Source: Lycium barbarum (taxonomy: Eukaryota; Streptophyta; Magnoliopsida; Solanales; Solanaceae). From it: a stretch of DNA of 64,000 nt. The position numbers were made by a program, and so were the translations under genes. This document shows, piece after piece, positions 22,443 to 32,484 of the stretch; position 1 is the first letter of the stretch; each line of letters opens with the position of its first letter. The DNA is taken from contig NC_083346.1 of the NCBI RefSeq assembly GCF_019175385.1, forward strand, positions 59,115,821 through 59,179,820. Reading direction: 5' to 3'. The notes beneath the pieces are model-generated. The model ran no database searches and was not told the DNA's origin. It saw nothing but the letters and a program-made list of their open reading frames with translations.

Positions 22443-22785
22443 TACCGTACCCGGCCCTCTAGTGAAGGACTCGGTGAACTCATCATATAGATACCGTACC
22501 CGACCCTCTAGTGAGGGACTCGGTGAAATCATCATATATATACCGTACCTGGCCCTCTAGTGAGGGACTCGGTGAAATCATCATATATATACTGTACCCG
22601 GCCCTCTAGTGAGGAACTCGGTGAAATCATCATATATATACCGTACCCGTCCCTCTAGCGAGGGACTCGGTGAAATAATCATATATATACCGTACCCGGC
22701 CCTCTAATGAGGGACTCGATGAAATAATCATATATATACCGTACCCGGCCCTCTAGTAAGGGACTCGGTGAACAATGCAATGAAA
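22443..22785 (-). repeat. 49-bp tandem array, seven units (F left LTR)
   Basis: Units begin at 22443, 22492, 22541, 22590, 22639, 22688 and 22737. Each contains CCCTCTAGTGAGGG, a 5-bp stem with a 4-base loop, then ACTCGGTGAA and ATCATATATA. The paired right LTR has only five units. Confidence 0.92.
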
Positions 22786-23844
22786 CTGTGCATGAATACG
22801 TACCCGGCCCGGGACTCGGTGAATGATATATTAACGGTATGCACGAGTATAATATCATGAGCAACCATATGAAAACTAAATCATCATCTGAGACTCAATA
22901 GAATAATTAGAGTAAACCAACACTTGAGAATCAAAGACAACTATCAAGTCAAGTACCACTGAGAATTAGAGTTCATTGGAGTCATGTATGTTCGTCGTTC
23001 GCTTACTTTATGTAGTTCATGCCATAAAGAAAGAAGGGATAGCTTTACATACACTTTGAAGCCTTTAGAAGTAGAGTCATAATCATAAAATCATTCCTAT
23101 CCTTGACATCATCAGAAGTTTTAAGAACCATGGACTTTTAGCTTTTGAAGACAAGAAGGTTACGGAAGCATTTATGAAGTCATACCATAGGAATCATGCC
23201 TTTGAAAGAAAGAGGACGAGCCTTAACATACCTGTTCCACCTCCTATTGGCTACGCTTATTTGTCCAAGCTCGCAAGTCTACATTTAAGAGGATTTACAC
23301 AATCGTTAGACTCATCGTTATACGCTTGTCTTAGTCCTTCAAATAAATCCACTTATAATCTGCCGAAATTCGGGCAGCACCTCCCCTGTTTATATGCCTA
23401 GCCCGAAATACCAATACCAACAACCAACAACAACAACAAAAATACCAACATCAAGAACATCATTTCCAACACCAATATGTACCATAAAACAGCCCACACG
23501 TTGTTTTCCAACTTCCATAACTAACAAACTTACTAAACGATTGTTTAGCGACTTTATCTCCGTAAATAAGCCTTAAATAATACCAAAAGAGAAAGATTCA
23601 TACCTTATTTCTTGTTAAGACCGCAATATCCTCAGTATCCACGCTAAATTCCACCGCAAAACAACATTAGAATCAAAACCATGCGTTGCCCGGACCTAAA
23701 CCACTACTCCGCTACTTGAAAATTGCTCACTTTTTGATTCCCTGTCTCTCTCTCTTTAAATTTCTGGAATTTTCTGGGGCAAATCTGATGAAAAAAGGGG
23801 ATTCTTACCCTTTTTATAAGGGTCAAATCCGGGGGTCACTTTAG

Positions 23845-23905
23845 CATTTTACTGTAGCAGCACCGTAGCAGGGAGTGGTACTGTAGCAGTACTGTAGCAC
23901 GCGTT
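23845..23905 (-). repeat. CTGTAGCAG repeats in the F left LTR
   Basis: About five imperfect ACTGTAGCAG units; a shorter version lies in the right LTR near 35525-35578. It occupies the promoter-side region where other LTRs hold the palindrome array. Confidence 0.65.
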
Positions 23906-24301
23906 TCTACTCTGTCAGCTGGACTTGTAACGTCCATAATTCTCTACTCCGAAGTCCAATCGATGAGTGGTTTATTGCGTTGGAAACTAGACTCGACGAA
24001 CTTTATTGTAGGCTTTTGTTTCACCTTAAAACGCTTAATATGCTAAGAGATAATCGTCCACCAATTTGGACTAAACTTTTCACACAAAACATTACCCATC
24101 CTTTCTCCGAAGTCGCACTACTTCATTTCTTCCACTCATTTCCTTATAAAACCTTCCGGTATACCTTATATACATCGTTCACTCATTAAATATACTTAAT
24201 AATGCTTGCTCCTCATATTCTAAAGTTGTTTTACTTAACCTAACTCAACGTACTTACGTTTCAAATTTGATAAGTGCTCTTCGAAGATACGGGGTGTAAC
24301 A

Positions 24302-24314
24302 TCCTTCCCCCCTT
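24302..24314 (-). promoter_or_regulatory. 3' polypurine tract of element F
   Basis: On the minus strand AAGGGGGGAAGGA abuts the LTR start TGTTACACCCC. Confidence 0.82.
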
Positions 24315-24317
24315 AAA

Positions 24318-24337
24318 AACATTCGCCCTCGAATGTT
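24318..24337 (-). promoter_or_regulatory. Conserved stem-loop before the F polypurine tract
   Basis: AACATTCG-CCCT-CGAATGTT keeps the full 8-bp stem with a changed loop, despite the lack of coding sequence around it. Confidence 0.75.
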
Positions 24338-25806
24338 GTAGTGCGCCGATCCTCAATATCCTCATTGAATTTTTTTGTTCGATTACCATATACTTATACT
24401 ATAATTTGGTCAGTTTTGTCCTACCCTTTCTTAGCTCCTTATCAAATTCATTTGTGAGTCGTACATCCTTCAATCCTCCTGTATACAAGTTAGCTAGTAT
24501 TTCATTCTCATCCTGCCTTCCTTCCTGTGGTTTAACTGGCCACGCCACGGTTACTCGCCGTCCTGGAGCGTCCTTCCTTTTCGTTCCTCATTTCTTTATT
24601 AACGGATGACTCCCTTGTTCGAATTCCGCACTTTCTTCTTTCTTTTGTTAACCTCTCCGATGCTATCTTGGCTATCCCTTCTTGTACTTGTTGAGCTTAG
24701 ATACGTGCTAGATTATCCCCTCGTAATTCATCAGCCAAGATTTTCGATTCATCATAGATTTTCTTATACTAATGTCCCGTTGCTTGTTCAACGTTACTCT
24801 GATACTGACAAATCCTTACTCTTAACGGTTACGTTTCTTCAACCATCCGTCTTAATTCCTTTCCATGATAGGTTATAACCATATCCTCAATACGATTTCT
24901 TAAATACGTACATTCCTAATGTTCCATCACCATCTCTATTATTCCTCGTAGCATGATTATATATTGCGATGAACCAATAATCATAGTTCGAACTGGTCTA
25001 TAGCTCACAATATCTTCGAGTTCTTGTCAAAACTCTCCCTTTAATTCCTTTGCCTCAAATTTTGCAATATAACTTATAATTATAAAGTTAGGGCAATTCT
25101 CACTTTACCATAGCTTCTTTCCAACATCGGTATGGTATACTTACCCTTGACTTCCTTATTCCAGTGATCACTTAGTTAGCTGTCATTCCTTGTTGGCTTT
25201 CCGGTATGTCCTTTCCCATCTGTGGGGCATAACCTTACGCTGATGGTTCATATAATTCTATAATACATACCCTTATGCTCAGTATGGTTAGTGACCCGTG
25301 ATGTACTTTCTAATTTCTATTGATACTGCTGCCTTTCTATCTGCACCCACATCGTTCTTCCTCTCTTTAGAGATCGCCACACCGCTTATCGTTACTCCTT
25401 TTGTTAAGATTCTTATATTTTTCCTTTAATATCAAGATTTTCTTCCGTTGTAACCCAAAGTGTCCTTTGTACTCATCATCCATTTCATCATTCTCTTTGT
25501 AGTTGGCTTGCAGAGCTTTCTTACTCTCTTTATTACTCTTTAGGATATGCCGCTGCCTATTTAGGTGCAGGACAAATTTCCCTGGTCTAGAAATATCATA
25601 TCTCACGTCCGCGTGAAGTATTCTCTTGATCCATTTTAATTCCTTTTCATACCTGCTTTGTCGTATGCTTATCATTAATTCGTTCCTGCTCCCTCTTAAT
25701 CCATTCTTGGTATGCCACTACGTCCTGAATTTTGGCTTCCTTAAGCTAACCTCTTTCTTGCCTTAGACTTTTGATAATTCCATACCTCGTTTCAGGACTA
25801 GATCTT

Positions 25807-25822
25807 CCCTTCCCCCCCTTTT
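25807..25822 (-). promoter_or_regulatory. Internal polypurine tract of element F
   Basis: On the minus strand AAAAGGGGGGGAAGGG, preceded by ACCCTT as in element I at 2485-2490. It lies about 65 percent of the way through the interior. Confidence 0.35.
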
Positions 25823-27329
25823 AAGGGTGTTCTTATACACTAGTAACTCCCGAGTATCAGTAGTCATCGGCCTACCCTAACGATCCTTCGACTCTTTTGG
25901 TCTCTTATAATACCAGAATTCTCTCATCGTATAGCTTGACTTATTTTCCCTTCTGCTAATCGAGGGCTTTGCATTTGAATGAAGTGCTTATGCATTACAG
26001 ATCCATTCTCGCTGCCTTTTTTAAGGCCTTTCTACTTCTACCTTTTATGACTGAGAATTTCCCGAATCAACGGGTTAATGGAAACATTGGAATCCATCAA
26101 AACATTTTACGAAACGTTTGGTCACACTTTGCTCTTTTTATCCCTCGTCTTCCTCCACAACTATTATCACTGAAATTCTTCTTACTCTGAGTTTCTGGTT
26201 TCACTCTACGTCTAAAATAAATCATTGAGGGTTAATATGCTACACTCTTCCCCTTCCACTATCAATCCTTTTATTCTCTTGGCTAACTTATCCGAAATTT
26301 TCCTTGACTACTTATTTGCGTCCCACCTATGCGTTGTAGTTCTTCCAGTGTTCTGCCACTTCTTGTTCATGTCATGAATTCCTTGCAAATATACCCTCTT
26401 CTTTCTTCTCCTTCCTGCCGTCAAGACTAGTCCATACTCATGAATATTTCCCATACATCCTTCTATTTCCTTTATAATTAAACCTCTGTATTCCTTATCC
26501 TCATCCCATGTCATTGATGTACTACCTCCCGGTTAGCTTTGTTAGTTCATTAACCTCTCGCTTGTCCTCGGTGACTGCTCAATTTTTTTTTCTTCCTTTC
26601 TTCTTCTTTTGACCAGCCCATTAGTGTACCTTTCCTGCTTTCATCCTCAAACCTTCCTTGAGTTCCTTCCTCCCGGAGCGCCCTTCTCCACTTGTTATTT
26701 TATAGTATTGACCCTAACATTCGTAAAATATTCCTTTAAACGAGCAAATCTGTTATATTCTTAAATCATCTTTTAGGAAAGCTTCTCCGTTTCCGAGGCA
26801 ACCGTGTCAGTATGACTGCACATTTATCCCTTTAGACACCTCTCAAGAGCTGGAAATATCTTAGTATCGTTGCAAGGCCTGATCATTCTCTCTCTTACTT
26901 CACATCCCTATTTGTGATTACTATCCTTTAGTCCCACTTATTGAAGTCTGTTTTCTAACCCCACACATTCATCTTTTGTTTCACACTACCATACTTTATC
27001 CCTTTCACATGCCTACCTTCGAATTTTATCCAAATAGTCCCTTGCATTACCCATCGTCCCTCTTGGATGCTTCAATTACCCTCGTTTCTTACACTTTTTT
27101 TTCTCAAGGCATTCTAATATCTTTACTTTCTATATATTCACTTTCTTCCTTTCCCTAATGTTGTTGCATTAGGACTTTCCAACTCGAGCCTGTGGTGACA
27201 ATATCATCAACTTACCTTGTAACATCTATCACTTGAATTTCACTACCCTGTTCGATTGATGCCTTCAGTATACCGCAACGTCAGTTGCTGGGACACATAT
27301 ACCGGTTGGAGCAGCCACATATGGGATGT

Positions 27330-27340
27330 CATACACATAC

Positions 27341-27373
<33 letters not shown>

Positions 27374-27374
27374 C
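27330..27374. repeat. AT/GT microsatellite in element F
   Basis: CATACATATATATATG followed by about 16 GT units. Confidence 0.9.
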
Positions 27375-27591
27375 GCTTACTAGCGCCTCGCTTACAAAGT
27401 ACTTCCTTATACTATTCGAACTCATCCTAATTCTAGAGCTGTGATGCACTTTTTTTTCTCTTTGCCGGTCTAGTTCGCCTCATCATTCGCGACCTTTTAT
27501 GGTTTCTAACCCCTCCGCATACTCCAATTTCCCTTAGGCTATTCTAGCTTCTCATCTGTCTCTTATATCTGAATTGTAGGACTCTTAATAT

Positions 27592-27694
27592 ACTTCCCAG
27601 GGGGTCACCCATCCTAGTATTTCTCTCACCCCAACACGCTTAACCTTGGAGTGCTAATGGGATCCGGCGCGTTAGTGCTGGTATAATCGCATAC
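27592..27694 (-). rRNA. 5S rRNA-derived sequence (3' end missing) inside element F
   Basis: On the minus strand this reads ATGCGATTATACCAGCACTA, then CGCCGGATCCCATTAGCACT, GGTTAAGCGTGTTGGGGTGA, ATACTAGGATGGGTGACC and CCTGGGAAGT. It matches plant 5S rRNA from about nucleotide 3 to nucleotide 100, allowing for scattered substitutions. The internal promoter region (box A around GGTTAAGCGTG, the intermediate element, and box C around AGGATGGGTGACC) is recognisable and box C is intact. The last 17-20 nucleotides of 5S are replaced by unrelated sequence, and there is no T-run terminator just after it. It is therefore not a normal 5S gene. It may be a retrotransposed or captured copy, or a Cassandra-like element remnant. 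Confidence 0.88.
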
Positions 27695-28203
27695 ACCTTA
27701 CTGCGTGACCTTCCTCACATAACCTAAAGCAAGTTGAAGTTTTAACAGATTCTAAAACATTCTCGTAATGCATCTCCCTCCGAATTAGAAAGGATCTCTT
27801 ACTCGTCCGACTAAGCAAATGCTATTTTGGCCTTTGAAATCCTCAATAATCACGTTTTCATCTGTGTATATGACTACCTTCCATCCTAGATATCAAGATT
27901 CCCAATGGTGGCGACAACACCTTAATCGCAGTTACCTCTAAATACTTAAGTCACTGATCCCCTTTAGGATTTCCGCTCATCACTAATCAGTATTACCCTG
28001 AAGTAATTACATGCGCACATAGGAAGTTCCAATAAGAACACGTATACCTGTAGCCGATCGGTCCTTAGCCTGATATGGTGGGCTATAGAGTGAAGTGTGT
28101 TCTTCATCCTTGTCTTCCCACCATCTACTAGTCTGGCCTAACATAATGCTGAAACGTAAGGAAAATCTAGATGTGCCAACTTTGTACTTCCTCAATTACG
28201 TCT

Positions 28204-28470
28204 TCATCCACAGGAATCTCGTGAACCCTTAAACGGGTCTTTGTCATATGATTTCTCAGTCGGGTCTCCTCCTATTGGAGCCACATCCTCCGATGGGTCC
28301 GCCTCAATGGAATAGCTGATGCTCTTGCTTATACCTCTTAACGTCCTCAATCCTGAGTCGACGGGCGATACGGGTCTCATGTCCCACTTTGGAGCCTCAC
28401 TAACGCTCCAATTAACTGAACTTGTCCTCTCCTCCAATACAATCCTGCAATTTATCAAAAATCGTACCAA
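28204..28470 (-). CDS. Small open frame near the start of the F interior, function unknown
   Basis: An 88-codon frame just after the primer region, overlapping the point where relatives have the splice acceptor (TTGCAG is at about 28446-28451 on the minus strand). The product is rich in Ser, Pro and acidic residues (for example EADPSEDVAP) and matches no family I recognise. Element I does not obviously share it. It may be chance; I report it because it lies where gag would start. Confidence 0.2.
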   Translation of the reverse strand: MVRFLINCRIVLEERTSSVNWSVSEAPKWDMRPVSPVDSGLRTLRGISKSISYSIEADPSEDVAPIGGDPTEKSYDKDPFKGSRDSCG

Positions 28471-28630
28471 GAACGAGCTTTCCTATCATTGGTTGTACTG
28501 CACGATCTATGATCAGAGAGAAAGATGACATCCTAAATGTCCTGTAGCTTCCTGTTTATAGATGTGGTGCACAACACACCGATAAATAAGACTCTACTAG
28601 ATACGGTCTGTAGACACTCTGAGGATGAAC

Positions 28631-28643
28631 TGCTCTGATACCA
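28631..28643 (-). promoter_or_regulatory. Primer binding site of element F
   Basis: TGGTATCAGAGCA on the minus strand, a perfect initiator-Met tRNA match, four bases from the LTR end at 28648. Confidence 0.88.
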
Positions 28644-28647
28644 CTTT

Positions 28648-28815
28648 TGTCACAACCCAAACCGATGGACCATGACTAGTGCCCGAGCTGAGCACCCGTA
28701 TACGACTCACTAGATATAATCAGACTGAAACTGATAACAATATGGCACTCTGTAAAAGCATGCTGTGAACTCATCATATCATACATCAGAAAGAACCTGT
28801 CTGCTAAGAAGTCAC
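28648..28815 (-). repeat. Element F 5' LTR, piece 1
   Basis: Reads TGTCACAACCCAAACCG and matches the left LTR start at 21829. It is cut by solo LTR G at 28816. Confidence 0.85.
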
Positions 28816-31269
28816 TGTCACGACCCAGCTAGGGGCCGCGACGGGTACCCGGGCTAGCCACCGAGCACCGCTCGTACTATCACTCATCTCGCTCATTTAA
28901 TGCTCTCTTATTACATTTATGATCAAGCATGGGAAAAATCATATTTTATGGGAAAACATGAATACCTTTACATAAATGTGCCCTTAGGCTATCAAAATAG
29001 ATATTATTTATATACATACGAATATACCACAATAGACTTGTGAGACCATCTAACCCACACTACGCATCTACGAGCCTCTACTGACATACTATGCATATAG
29101 ACAGAACAAGACTCCGTCGTGCCCAAAATATACATATGTACCAAAAGAATAAACATAAGCACCTCCGAACAATGGAGTGCTCTCAATCAGCTGACCGCAG
29201 CTAAGAATCTGGATCGAGCTCACCTCCCTGTCTACCTGTGGGCATGAACACAGTGTCCAAAGAAAACGGACGTCAGTACGAATGTTGTACTGAGTATGAG
29301 AGGCATAAACAATAACAATACATCAAGAATTAAGGGAGATATCAGGTATGGATCAAACTATAACTGACTGTGAATCATATGAGAAGTAATGCATGCTGAC
29401 TTACTTTCATACTTACTCATCATCTCATGTATGCATAACATGTATATATATATATATAAACTGCCCGACCATATATGAATGGTGTGATAATCAATAACAT
29501 TAGCCCGCGTCCAGGCCTCGCGCGTCCGGGGTACCATCTCATGCCGCCCACTAGTGGTGTCTGCCCATGCCAACTGGCCATGGTGTATAACATAGCTGCC
29601 CGCCTTAGCGGTGACTGCCCGGCCAACTAGGCGCGATGTAATATCATCATAACATGCTCATCACAATATGCTTATCATAATATGCTTATCATAATGTATG
29701 CATAGGACTCAAGGATAACTATACTCTATCGGGGTGACGTAATGTCGTGACCCCCGATCTCGTTATGTTGCATTCATCGATAGTCTGCCTCACCTTGAAG
29801 GGATTAGCATATAAGGTGAGTGTGAGTAATAAATAACATTCTTATCATTATGGCATCATCATATCATATCTCATATAGACATTTAGGGATATAGGCTTTT
29901 AGCTTTCCGGAATGTATGAACTCATGAAGAGGGGAGGAATTTATACTATAGGATTCATGCCATTAGAAAGAAAGGAATAGCCTCACATACCTTTGTCGTT
30001 TAGCTAAGCTATCGTTCACTTGTTCTCCTTCGATATCACGTCATTACCTTCACGAGAGAATTTGGACTAACGTTAGTTAATCGACTACAAGAACGCATTG
30101 TTATTCCTAGAGAAAATTGGGCAGCACTTCCTTTGTTCCTACTACCTTTTCCATATCCTATATCGACTCCCAACATTCACATCAACATCCACAATATAGA
30201 GACCAACAATCATCATTTATATACATTGAGTAAAATCCACCATTTCTCTCCAATTACTCCACATTCATGGTTATACCTCGTTATCGCGTTTCCGCATACA
30301 TAATACTTATTTCATGGCTTAAACTTCGTTTACAACGGATTCATAATCATAACGCATCAACATTCATGATTCCATTCCACTATCATTCAATTGTGACACT
30401 ATTCACTCAGTAATGGCCCATTTTCTATATTCTCCTACATTTCAAGTATCTAAGCCTTCCAATGCCTTGAACAACATGGTATAGTCATGAAACATACCTT
30501 AGATGTTGGTTGAACAAGCCTTGCATGAGAATATTCCTCTAGCACTAAAACCCTTCTTAACATCTTTTGGGATTTCTTGAAGGAGATGACTTCCAATTAG
30601 GTTTCATACACTTTGTTTCATAGATTTGGTGTTGATGATCTTAGTTTTCCTTTGATTTATCTTGTAGTGGAAGAGTGGAGAGTTTTCTAGATAGTTCTTG
30701 AAGTGTGGAGAGTGAATGAAATGAAAAATGAAATGAAAGGGTCCCTTATATTAAAAATACACAGCTGGCCGACCATTATTATACGGACCAACATATGGTC
30801 CGTGCTATTTATACGGACCGTATGTGTGGCTGTATATTTGGTGCAGTGGCTGGTCCTCTCTTTGGCCATTTATATGGTCCCATATATGGCTAGTATAATT
30901 TATACGGTCCGTAGATTGGACCGTATAATGCCCAGTGGTTTCGTTTTCGTTCTCGTCGACTCGTTTGATCTCCGATCCTTATGGAACCCTCTTAACACTT
31001 GTTTAACACCTTAATACCAATATAAGGGACATTATTACTTATCTCTAAGACATCATTACGCCATCACAGAATCGTTGCTCGTTATTCTTATCCGATACAC
31101 CACATATGGTTTGCTTTTCTTAACAACTATCTTTCCTTACCTCACATGCTTTTGAATTCTCGTTTAGGGTCGTCAAATACTATTTCTTACTCATCAAAAC
31201 ACCGTATACGCCATGACCTTCGCTTTCCTATTCACAGTACATGTACGGGGAATTTTCCGAGGTGTAACA
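28816..31269 (-). mobile_element. Solo LTR G, in the element F 5' LTR
   Basis: About 2.45 kb, TGTCACGACC...GGTGTAACA on the plus strand, with exact TSDs GTCAC at 28811-28815 and 31270-31274. It has a hairpin-rich GC block (29480-29640, GCCCACTAGTGGTGTC), a short AT repeat near 29443, and ACGGACC/GGTCCGT palindromes (30780-30930). No interior is present. Confidence 0.88.
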
Positions 31270-31274
31270 GTCAC

Positions 31275-32484
31275 AGTTAACCAAAACATAACAAATATAC
31301 AAGCCGACAAGGCTGCCGCTATACACCGGGACGTCTAAGACGAACTACATCGATATAGCTGACCAAACCGTATATACACAACCCACATATGTCTACAGAC
31401 CTCTAAGAGTGTAACAAAGTCTACGTCAAAAGGGTCTGTACCAAAATAACTCAAGCTCTGGAACAATGGAGCTCTCCAAGCAGCTGGGCAGAAGTCCTAA
31501 GCTAGAGCATCACCAAACTGAGTGTCTGTACCTGCGGGCATGAAAAGCAACCCCCGAAGAAAGGGGGCCGGTACGGAAAATGTATTGAGTATGTAAAGCA
31601 TGAAGTACAATAATGAAGATCATGTCTGAGTAGAAGATGACAGGAGGTAAGTATGATAATCAAGGATACCAATGCATCTGTGCCTTATGAGATGAGAGTC
31701 ATGCATAAATATATATATATAATATACCGTACCCGGCCCTCTAGTGAGGGACAAAGTGAAATCATCATATATATACCGTACTCGACCCTCTAGTGAGGGA
31801 CTCGGTGAAATCATCATATATATACCGTACCCGGCCCTCTAGTGAGGGACTCGGTGAAATAATCATATATATACCGTACCCGGCCCTCTAGTGAGGGACT
31901 CGGTGAAATAATCATATATATACCGTACCCGACCCTCTTGTGAGGGACTCGGTGAACAATGCAATGAAACTGTGCACGAATACATACCCGGCCCGGGACT
32001 CGGTGAATGATATATTAACGGTATGCACGAGTAGAATATCATGAGCAACCATATGCAAACTAAATCATCATCTGAGACTCAATAGAATAATTAGAGTAAA
32101 CCAACACTTGAGAATCAAAGACAACTATCATGTCAAGTACCACTGAGAATTAGAGTTCATTGGAGTCATGTATGTTCGTCGTTCGCTTACTTTATGTAGT
32201 TCATGCCATAAAGAAAGAAGGGATAGCTTTACATACACTTTGAAGCCTTTAGAAGTAGAGTCAGCATCATAAAATCATTCCTATCCTTGACATCATCAGA
32301 AGTTTTAAGAACTATGGACTTTTAGCTTTTGAAGACAAGATGGTTACAGAAGCATTTATGAAGTCATACCATAGGAATCATGCCTTTGAAAGAAAGGGGA
32401 CGAGCCTTAACATACCTGTTGCACCTCCTATTGGCTACGCTTATTTTTCCAAGCTCGCAAGTCTACATTTAAGAGGATTTACAC
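31275..32484 (-). repeat. Element F 5' LTR, piece 2
   Basis: Continues the LTR between solo LTRs G and H. It contains five 49-bp units at 31725-31969. Confidence 0.85.
31725..31969 (-). repeat. 49-bp tandem array, five units (F right LTR)
   Basis: Units begin at 31725, 31774, 31823, 31872 and 31921, the same unit as the seven-copy array in the left LTR. Confidence 0.92.

Larger units (their letters stand above)
21829..24301 (-). repeat. Element F 3' LTR (left copy)
   Basis: About 2.47 kb. It contains seven 49-bp tandem units (22443-22785) and, near its own promoter side (about 23845-23905), about five CTGTAGCAG-type repeats instead of the ACGGNCCGT array. The 3' half is close to the element I LTR, whereas the first half is not. 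Confidence 0.85.
24302..28647 (-). other. Non-coding, purine-rich interior of element F
   Basis: 4.35 kb in which the element's sense (minus) strand is rich in A and G. I see no gag, RT or integrase motif. The first 200 bases on the minus strand match the element I leader closely. The interior also holds a small open frame (28204-28470), a 5S rRNA-derived sequence (27592-27694), a GT/AT microsatellite and an internal polypurine tract (25807-25822). Confidence 0.7.

Noticed and set aside
22443..22785. Regular 49-bp repeats as a possible CRISPR array
   Set aside because: The units are directly joined without unique spacers, lie in an LTR of a plant element and have a paired array in the other LTR.
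27592..27694. A functional 5S rRNA gene
   Set aside because: The last 17-20 nucleotides of 5S are missing, there is no T-run terminator just after it, and it is a single copy inside a transposable element instead of a tandem array.
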